From NCBI GenBank assembly GCA_030847615.1, contig JAUMIR010000004.1:78585001-78649000 (forward strand): DNA of 64,000 nucleotides, given 5' to 3'. The DNA is from Gambelia wislizenii. Taxonomy: Eukaryota > Chordata > Lepidosauria > Squamata > Crotaphytidae. The notes below the pieces were generated by a model. It saw only the letters and a program-made list of their open reading frames with translations. It ran no database searches and was not told where the DNA came from. Positions within the stretch are counted from its first letter, which is position 1; each line of letters begins with the position of its first letter. This document shows, piece after piece, positions 57,155 to 64,000 of the stretch. The translations under genes and the position numbers were made by a program.

Positions 57155-57456
57155 AAGAGAAACTTCAACTGGTGAGAATGGAAGTTTCTGGGGGTAATAG
57201 TAGAGCTCAATTAAAGGGCTGGTGAGACCATAGCATGGCAGAGAAAGGTTTAATCCCTTATTCCCCCACACCATAGTCCCTTGACTATCACTACACATCA
57301 TTAGGAACGTTAACAAAGTATTGCTAAAATGGACTTTATGTTTGCTCAAGTGATGAGGAATGCAGGAGGTGCAGCAGGCTTTAGTTTCTTTTGAAAGAGA
57401 GAGCACTAAACCTGGCTGAGATATTAGTCGCGTCTGTTTACATACATAAAAGTACA
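57155..57456. other. Intron, no recognised feature
   Basis: Unassigned short stretch. Confidence 0.5.
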
Positions 57457-57545
57457 GCTCTCTCTCTCTGGCTTTTCTTCGCAAATGAAGAGTCAGGAAG
57501 GACTCATCCTGCGCTTTCTGCAAGCGCGCTGATGACTGAAAAATA
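57457..57545 (-). mobile_element. LINE-X 3' terminal fragment (copy 3)
   Basis: About 80 bp matching the last part of 54285-54360: GGCTTTTCTTCGCAAATGAA and GAGTCAGGAAGGACTCATCC, GCGCTTTCTGCAAGCGCGCT, with a CT tract at the 3' end. Extremely 5'-truncated copy or a SINE tail. Confidence 0.75.
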
Positions 57546-57714
57546 GAGTATTCCTCAATATACATTCTAGTCTCCAAGAAAGGGAACACTAATGATTGAA
57601 GTAACCATTGGACTGTTGCACTGATCTTCCATGCAATCAAAGTGAGGCTCAAGGTTTTAAAAGAAATACTTTTATCCTATAGGAGTGAGAAATGTCAGAT
57701 TTCTAAGCTAGGTT

Positions 57715-58219
57715 CAGAAAAGAAGAGGCACTAGGGATCATGTTGCAAACCTTGAACACTGGATAGTGGAATGCCCCAAAGAATTTCAGAAGCAAACCAG
57801 CTTTGGCTTCTACTCAAAGCCTTGGGTAGATTGTGCAGCTCATGTGAAATTATGATTTGCTGAAAAAGAAATGGATTTGCCACAGCTTCCGATTGCTCTG
57901 ATACATATTATACTCTGAACAAGAGGCCGGTATCGGTACACAATATGGCAAACCAGAATGATTTCCTATGGGCAAGGGGGTCAGAAAGGCTGTATTTTAT
58001 CACTTTATCTGTTTAATTTATATGCAAAACATAATGCAGAAAGTGCAAAAGCAGGGTTAAAGTTGAATGTTAAGAAAATAAAGATAATGACTACAGATGA
58101 TTTACATTACTTTAAAGTGGGTAAGTTAAGACATTGAAATAGTTGAAGATTTTCTATACCTTGGCTCAGTCATTAATCAAAATGGAAACTGTAGTCAAGG
58201 AATCAGAAAAACATTAAAG
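57715..58219 (+). mobile_element. RTE/BovB LINE, left part
   Basis: Broken frames give GTRDHVANLEHWIVECPKEF, EAGIGTQYGKPE, FPMGKGVRKGCILSLYLFNL and, after an internal deletion that removes the catalytic YADD region, AGLKLNVKKIKIMTTDDLHY, then FLYLGSVINQNGNCSQ (across frames). These are BovB reverse transcriptase blocks in the correct order. The sequence stops at the 15-mer AGAAAAACATTAAAG (58205-58219) and continues at 63723. Confidence 0.85.
58205..58219. repeat. Target site duplication of the L1 insertion, left copy
   Basis: AGAAAAACATTAAAG, repeated exactly at 63723-63737. Confidence 0.9.
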
Positions 58220-59635
58220 TCAGAAGTAGAACTGAAAAAATGGCAAAATATGTTGAATAAATATTGTAATGGAGGGAAAAGGACAAGATTAAATAAATTA
58301 TTTTGGTATATATCACAGAAGGAGGGAGGACTTGGTCTTCCCAAAATAAAAGGATATTATGAAGCTAATCAATTGAGATATGTTATAGAAGGAATTATAG
58401 GACAGGGGGATTTAGAATGGTTAGAGATAGAAACAGGGAGAATAGGAAAGAGAATATGGAACATATTTTTTGATAATTTTACAAAAAGGGAAATTAAAGG
58501 AATTGAGAACCCACTTCTGCAAAATATATGGGAAATATGGTATAAATATAAGAGAGAATTTTTGCCTATTGATTCAGTATTAACACCAGTTATAATGGGA
58601 AAAAAATTCCCAAATAATTTGAAGGAAAAAATGGAAAAGGAATTAAAGAAAAGAGGACTAGATAAAATAGAGGGATGGATAAGATGGATGAATGAGAAAG
58701 GGAGTATAAGAGAGAAATTATGTGGAATGAAAATCTCATGGTTTAATTGTATACAGTTAGAACAATGTATTAAAAATTGGAAAAAAGAATCATAAAGAAA
58801 CAAGGGAATTTGCAAAGTTTGAAAATTTGGTGAAAAAAGGTGAAAAGAGATGATAATGAAAGTATGAAAGGTATTACAAGTGAATTATATAAAATATTGA
58901 TAAAAAATAAGGGAAAAAAAGACAAGGGGGATATTTAAGGAGAATATGGGAGGAAGATTTGAAACAAAACATTGGAGATCATGAATGGGATAAGATATGG
59001 AAACAAAGACATCTAAAAAATATGTCGATATGGATAAAAGAAAATTATTATAAAATAATATGGAGATGGTATTTGACACCAGCAAGATTGCATAATATAG
59101 ATAAGAATAACTCTAAATATTGTTGGAGAGGTTGTCAAGAAATAGGTACATATATGCATATGTGGTGGAATTGTAAATTTGTACAGCAGTTTTGGGAAAT
59201 GGTTTTCATATAAATACAGAATATTCTGAATAGAAATATAGAAAGGAAACCGAGCATAGCATTGATGTCAATTTATAATGGAGAGAATGGGAACCAAGCA
59301 GAAAAGGATTTAATAACAAATGTATTAATAGCAGCAAGATTAATTATAGCAAGACATTGGAAAATGCAAATAAATGTACAAGTGGAGGAGTGGTATAAAG
59401 AAGTTTGGAAGATGGCAATAAATGATAAGCTAACATGTAGAATTAAAGTAAGAAGAGGAAGTTGGAAAGAAAGTGACTTTGATAAAATGTGGAAGGTATT
59501 TGTTAAAAAAGTATTACATACAAAAGATGGGAGGTTAACTCCATGAGAAGAAAGGAGATTCTGGAAAGAGTTGGTAAGGGATAATGGCTCCGGTGAAGGG
59601 GAGCACTGAGGTGGGGGGGGTAGGGGAATTAATAT
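58220..59635 (+). mobile_element. L1 LINE, 5'-truncated, ORF2 C-terminal half
   Basis: Begins immediately after the duplication. Frames 58250-58795, 58959-59213 and 59262-59546 give KEGGLGLPKIKGYYEANQLR, a long Lys-rich stretch, YCWRGCQEIGTYMHMWWNC (zinc-knuckle-like CX3C...HX4C) and LIAARLIIARHWKMQ-like C-terminal sequence. This is the C-terminal part of L1 ORF2. Breaks at 58796 and 59214. The L1 3' UTR is interrupted by an L2 and an LTR-like insert and ends with an A-rich stretch at 63675-63722. Confidence 0.88.
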
Positions 59636-62600
59636 TTTTATAATAATAATAATAATAATAAAAATTATTTATACCCCGCCCCTCTGCTAAAAACAATCGG
59701 GGCGGCTTCCAACAATTAAAACATTATAATAATGACTAAAAACACCACCCACCCCCACCCTCCCACATAAAAAGACATTAAACACAATAAGATTAAAACC
59801 TTCTAGCTAAAAAACACATTAAAACAAATATATACATAATTTTTAAAAAGCCAGGAGACTGAGTTCCTGAGGCCAGGATCTAATCAGGAAAGGCCTGCCG
59901 AAAGAGATCCGTCTTTAGTGCTTTTTTAAAGCTACTCAAGCTCGTCAGCTGACGGATCTCATTCGGCAGGCCATTCCACAATTTGGGGGCGATTACTGAA
60001 AAGGCCCTCTGGGAGGTTGCAGACAGCCTAGATTTTTGTGGCTGAAGCAGATTCCTCCCAGAGGACCGGAGTATGCGGGGAGGATTGTATGGGAGGAGGC
60101 GGTTCCGGAGATAAGTTGGACCCAAGCCATTTAGGGCTTTAAAGGTAATAACCAACACCTTATACTGGGCCCGGAAACTGATAGGCAGCCAGTGGAGAGA
60201 TTTTAGTATTGGAGTTATATGATCTCTCCGAGATGTTCCTGAGACCACTCTGGCTGCCATATTTTGTACCAACTGAAGTTTCCGGACCAAGCACGAGGGT
60301 AGCCCCATGTAGAGCGCATTGCAGAAATCTAGACGAGAGGTTACCAGCGCGTGCACCACAGTCTCAAGGTCCCTTACTTCCAGGAAAGGGCACAGCTGGC
60401 GTATCAGCCGAAGCTGATAACAAGCGCTCCTGACCGTCGCATTCACTTGACTCGTCATCTGAAGCGATGAATCAAGGAGCACCCCCAGACTGCGAACACA
60501 GTCCTTAACGGAGAGCGTGACCCCGTCCAGGACTGGAGGTTGCAACTCAACTCCTGGTTTCGGGGCCGCTACCTTGAGCACCTCCGTTTTGTCTGCATTT
60601 AATCTCAATCTGTTTTTCCTCATCCAGCCCATTACAGCTTTAAGACAGTCATTAAGAGGAGAGATGCCATTGGGATTCGAGGCCGATGATCGGGACAAGG
60701 AGAAATAGATCTGGGTGTCATCAGCGTACTGATAACACCCAGTCCCATAACCCCGAATAATCTCACCCAGCGGCTTCATATAGATGTTAAACAGCATTGG
60801 GGACAGGATGGCGCCCTGGGGAACACCACAAGTAAGCTCCTTTCTGCTGGAGCAGCTGTCCCCGAGCAATACCCTCTGGGACCTGCCCGAGAGGAAGGAC
60901 CGGAACCACTGGAGCGCAGTGCCTCCGATTGCTAACCCTCTCAGGCGATCCAGGAGAATGCCATGATCTATCGTATCGAAAGCCGCTGAGAGGTCCAGAA
61001 GCACCAACAGGGACACATTACCCCTGTCGATGCTTAGATGCAGATCATCGGTCAAGGCAACCATGGCAGTCTCAACTCCAAATCCCGTCCTGAAGCCAGT
61101 TTAAAATGGGTCTTGATAATCAGTTTCATCCAAGACCACTTGGAGTTGAAGAGCAACTGCCCTCTCGATCACTTTGCTCAAGAATGGTAACATAGAAACC
61201 GGCCTATAGTTATTCATGTCCAGGGGGTCTAGGGAAGGTTTTTTCAGGAGCGGCCTAACCGCCGCTTCCTTTAAACAAGATGGAACACACCCTTCCCTGA
61301 GGGATGCATTGATGATGTCCTTAAGGAACACCATCAAGGCAGTCCCCCCCGGATGGCCAGCCATGAAGGGCAAGGATCAAGAGGGCAGGTCGTCTTCCTC
61401 ACTCTACCAAGTAGCTTGTCCACGTCCTCGGTACTCACAGATTGAAATTGATTCAGTAAACTTACATCAACGGAGTTGCTGGACACCTCGTCAATTGTTT
61501 CTGTCAAAATGCTGGCATCTAAGTCGGCTCTTATCCGAGAGATTTTATCTGCAAAGTAGTTGTTAAATGCATCACAGCAGGCCGTTGTTGGGTTAAGCAA
61601 TGGGTTCTGTGCAGGTATAACCTGCGTCATCTCCCTTACCACCCTAAACAGCTCTGCTGGACGGGACTCTGCAGACGCAATACGTGCAGAGGAGAAGGAT
61701 CTCTGCGCTGCACGTATTGCCTCTCGATAGGACCGAAGAAAATTCCTATGTCGAGTCCTGTCGGATAAGAGTCAAGTTTTCCGCCAGTTGCGCTCTAGTC
61801 GTTGTCCAACCCGCTTCATTTTCCTAAGCTCTGAAGTATACCATGGCTTACGGTTAGAGGCGGGTTGGAAAGGACGCTTGGGAGCGATCGTGTCAATAGC
61901 CTTGGTAAGATCGGTGTTCCAAGTATTAACCAAAGCTTCGACAGGGTCACCGGCGTTACCAACCATTAAACCCTCCAAGGCTTTCTGGAATCCTATTGGT
62001 TCCATTAGCCTTCGAGGGCGGACCATTCTAATGGGTCCACCACCCCCGGTGGGGCGGGAAGAGACTCTTAGTTCAGTCTTGACCAGGAAATGATCCGTCC
62101 ATGACAATGCGGCGGTTTTAATAACCGCCGCCCACGGATATTCCTGTTCCGTACTAAAGACCGCATCGAGAGTATGACCCGCACAATGTGTGGGCCCAAT
62201 GACCAATTGGGATAGGCCCATGTTTGTCATGGTTTCCATGAACTCCCGAGCTGCACCAGTCAGATTTGTCAAGCTGGTCTCGAGTGGAATGTTAAAGTCG
62301 CCCAGAACTAAAAGTCTGGGCGACTCCAACAGCAACTCTGAGACCAGCTGTGTCAGCTCAGTTAGGGAGTCTGCTAGACAACGGGGTGGTCGGTATACTA
62401 GCAGAATCCCCAAACTATCCCTGGTCCTTAGGCTAAGGTACATACACTCAAAGTGGACTGTGTTTCGGACAGGTATCCTGGTCAAGGTCAGATTGTTCTT
62501 ATAAACCAGAGCCACTCCGCCCCCCCGCCCACTTCCCCTCACCCGCTCACTGACAGAATACCCGGCTGGGAGGGCCTGCGCCCATGTGACAGCGCTATCC

Positions 62601-62940
62601 TCTCCCAGCCAGGTTTCTGTGAAGCAAGCCAGGTCGGCATCCTCATCCAAGAGTAGATCATAAATAATATGAGTTTTATTCTTAACCGACCTGGCATTGC
62701 AGAGGAGCAAAGTAAGGTTCTGTGGAATGGTTGGTACACTCTCCAATCCATTCCGGGAAACAGGGTGAACTGAAGGTGGGAAAGCTGACAAACAGCGATC
62801 CTGCCTTCTTTTGTAACATCTGTTCACTCTGTTCCGACCATACCTCCCTTTCCCCAGCACAACTCCAATTTTCGCCCCCACTCCATTCCCGGCCTCAGCT
62901 GACTCCAGTTGCTGGCTTCGAGTCCTTCTGGCTACTGGCT
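59636..62940 (-). mobile_element. L2-clade LINE, nearly full length, minus strand
   Basis: About 3.3 kb, inside the L1 3' UTR. From right to left it has a short 5' region, the endonuclease-reverse transcriptase frame (62881 down to 59880), then a 3' UTR with the complement of CCGCCCCGATTG and GGGGCGGGGTATAAATAA, and a (TAA)n tail at 59641-59660. It is the best-preserved LINE in the window and serves as the reference for the copies at 10.6-16 kb. Confidence 0.92.
59880..62881 (-). pseudogene. L2 LINE polyprotein (endonuclease plus reverse transcriptase) with three lesions
   Basis: The protein starts MGAKIGVVLGKGRYGRNRVN. The apurinic-type endonuclease spans about residues 60-290: LLCNARSVKNKT, ACFTETWL, LLVYRPPRCLADS, LVLGDFNIPL, ALSWTDHFLV. 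The reverse transcriptase has LLDLSAAFDTIDHGILLDRL, FRSFLSGRSQRV, CGVPQGAILSPMLFN, catalytic CYQYADDTQIYF near 60715-60745 and LGVLLDSSLQM, and the C-terminus LWNGLPNEIRQL ends FRQAFPD at 59880. It nicks DNA and copies its RNA at the nick. Lesions: a TGA at 61772-61774, a frameshift in a C run near 61347-61353, and a TAA at 61101-61103 where the other L2 copies have CAA. Otherwise the catalytic residues look intact, so it died recently relative to its neighbours. Confidence 0.88.
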
Positions 62941-63077
62941 GGTAGCCAATAATTTTAATAGAATTATAGTAAAGAATCTATGTTAACTTTTGAAATTAGT
63001 TAATAGAAAAATTGCGGTGTTTATAGTAATTTTATGTGTTATTCTAAGTATTGATTGGATAATATAATGTATGATTA
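62941..63077 (+). mobile_element. L1 3' UTR segment between the L2 and the LTR-like insert
   Basis: A/T-rich (AATAATTTTAATAGAATTAT and following), consistent with the rest of the L1 3' UTR. It ends in GATTA. Confidence 0.5.
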
Positions 63078-63674
63078 TGTCGGGAAGCCAACTTAATAGC
63101 TGATAAGGAGCCTGGCTTGGCAACAACCCAGTTGAAAAGCACAGTACCTGGTGTTGTCAGTAGCAGTCCTATAGGGTCAGAAGTACACGGAGAGAGAGTG
63201 AAGCACAAAGAGACAGTCCCAGGTCAAAAGGGTTCCTGCAGGTGGGTCAACGATGGCAGTCCAAGGTCAAGATATCCAAAGTCTCAAGATAGCAAGGTTC
63301 AGGAGAGTCACAGGCAGAGGCTTCCTCCAGGAAATGCAGACTGCTTGCAACAAGGAACTCAGCATCCCACAGCTGCTTATGTTGGCCCAGCTCCCACTCC
63401 CAGCTGCGGGGTGATTGATGACCTTCTGTCTCTTAATCTCTGGGAACGACGAAGCCACGCCTTCTCTGCTCTCCTTTGGCTAAAGGTAGGTACCTGCTCT
63501 TCTACCTCTTGCTCTTGCTCCATTATGTCTCCCAGGCTTGGACCCTGTGCTGGGGGAGGGCTAGGCTGCTGAGCCCTGGGCTCTTCAGGGCTAGACTCAG
63601 ACTCAGCCAGCTCTTCTGCCACTGGCTCAGCCTCCTTGCCTTCTGAGTCCTCAGAGTCCTGGCTGACCATGACA
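63078..63674 (-). mobile_element. Solo-LTR-like insert with an acidic open frame
   Basis: Starts TGTCGGGAAGCC and ends CTGACCATGACA (complement TGTCATGGTCAG), so both ends are TGTC...GACA. Flanked by GATTA (63073-63077) and GAATA (63675-63679), a possible 5-bp duplication with one mismatch. On the minus strand an ATG four bases inside the end opens a 97-codon frame (63670-63377) rich in Glu, Ser and Pro that ends with AEKAWLRRSQRLRDRRSS. Reverse-strand orientation is suggested only by that frame. Solo LTR is a hypothesis; no primer-binding site or polypurine tract remains. Confidence 0.5.
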
Positions 63675-63722
63675 GAATATAAAATTAATAAAAATGTATT
63701 TTTTAAAAAAGGGGGAAAAAAA
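63675..63722 (+). mobile_element. L1 A-rich 3' end
   Basis: GAATATAAAATTAATAAAAATG followed by T- and A-rich sequence and a terminal A-rich GGGGGAAAAAAA, directly before the right duplication. Confidence 0.7.
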
Positions 63723-63737
63723 AGAAAAACATTAAAG
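63723..63737. repeat. Target site duplication of the L1 insertion, right copy
   Basis: AGAAAAACATTAAAG, identical to 58205-58219. Confidence 0.9.
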
Positions 63738-64000
63738 GCAGGGCAGCTGTGAAGGAACTAGATAAGATCTTCAAGCGTGAAGACATGTCATTAAATACCA
63801 AAGTCAGAATAATCCAGGCTATAGCATTTCTGATTTCTGTGTATGGGTGTGAAAGCTGAACAGTGAAGAAAGCCGACATGAAGAAAATCAATTCATTTGA
63901 ACTGTGGTGCTGAAGGAGAGTTGTACAGATATCACACACTGCTAAAAAAACCCGCAACAAAAACCAAATGGGTCCTTGAGCAAATCAGGCCTGTACTCTC
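63737..64000 (+). mobile_element. RTE/BovB LINE, right part (continues past the window)
   Basis: Reads GRAAVKELDKIFKREDMSLN, TKVRIIQAIAFLISVYGCES, stop, TVKKADMKKINSFELWC: the BovB region that directly follows the motif NGNCSQ...LK at the end of the left part. So it is one BovB copy cut by the 5.5-kb insertion. Stops at 63860 and 63914 show decay. The copy runs off the window edge. Confidence 0.87.

Noticed and set aside
59641..59660. TAA run as an independent microsatellite
   Set aside because: It is the 3' tail of the minus-strand L2.
62722..62952. Plus-strand open frames over the L2 5' end
   Set aside because: Shadows of the minus-strand L2 polyprotein.

Overview
This is vertebrate nuclear DNA, most likely from a squamate reptile (a lizard-type genome). 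The evidence is one recognisable protein-coding exon of a group III metabotropic glutamate receptor (best match GRM4) in a long, mostly repetitive intron. Around it lies a mix of repeats typical of squamates: L2-clade and CR1 LINEs, L1, RTE/BovB, a DIRS-type tyrosine-recombinase retrotransposon, tRNA- and 5S-rRNA-headed SINEs with BovB- or LINE-like tails, and many short TIR (MITE-like) elements. I see no bacterial features, no CRISPR array, no operon and no other host gene.

Layout. 1-4417 is intron with a Harbinger-like element, an hAT-like element and a hairpin element. 4418-4634 is the GRM4 exon, with a phase-1 donor; everything downstream is presumed intron. 5-10.6 kb holds mariner-like MITEs, a LINE 3' fragment, a well-bounded hAT MITE and a SINE with a perfect 13-bp target duplication. 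10.6-16.0 kb is an L2 LINE split by a second L2 and by a 197-bp LTR-like insert. 16-36 kb is mostly unrecognised intron with scattered MITEs, CR1 fragments, a 5S-derived SINE and a decayed L1. 36.6-46.1 kb is a DIRS element with inverted terminal repeats and an internal complementary region, whose middle is replaced by an L1 with decayed ORF1 and ORF2. 46-53 kb holds a second 5S SINE, an L2 piece split by a tRNA SINE, and MITEs. 53.1-54.9 kb is a LINE 3' end split by a CpG-rich TIR element. 56.5-57.15 kb is a Harbinger-like element. 57.7-64.0 kb is a BovB LINE split by an L1 (15-bp target duplication), which itself carries a nearly intact minus-strand L2 and an LTR-like insert.

The genes do not work together in any pathway. 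The only host coding function is the ligand-binding domain of the receptor; the retroelement reading frames all carry lesions and look non-autonomous today. The main value of the window is its nested insertions, several with exact junctions or target duplications, which give a relative time order of transposition. I found no convincing previously undescribed biological system; the most unusual items are the DIRS/L1 compound, the BovB/L1/L2/LTR nest, the 5S-derived SINEs, an unclassified LINE with a C-terminal Cys/His finger, and several almost fully self-complementary MITEs. Family names are from my own recognition of motifs, not from a database search.
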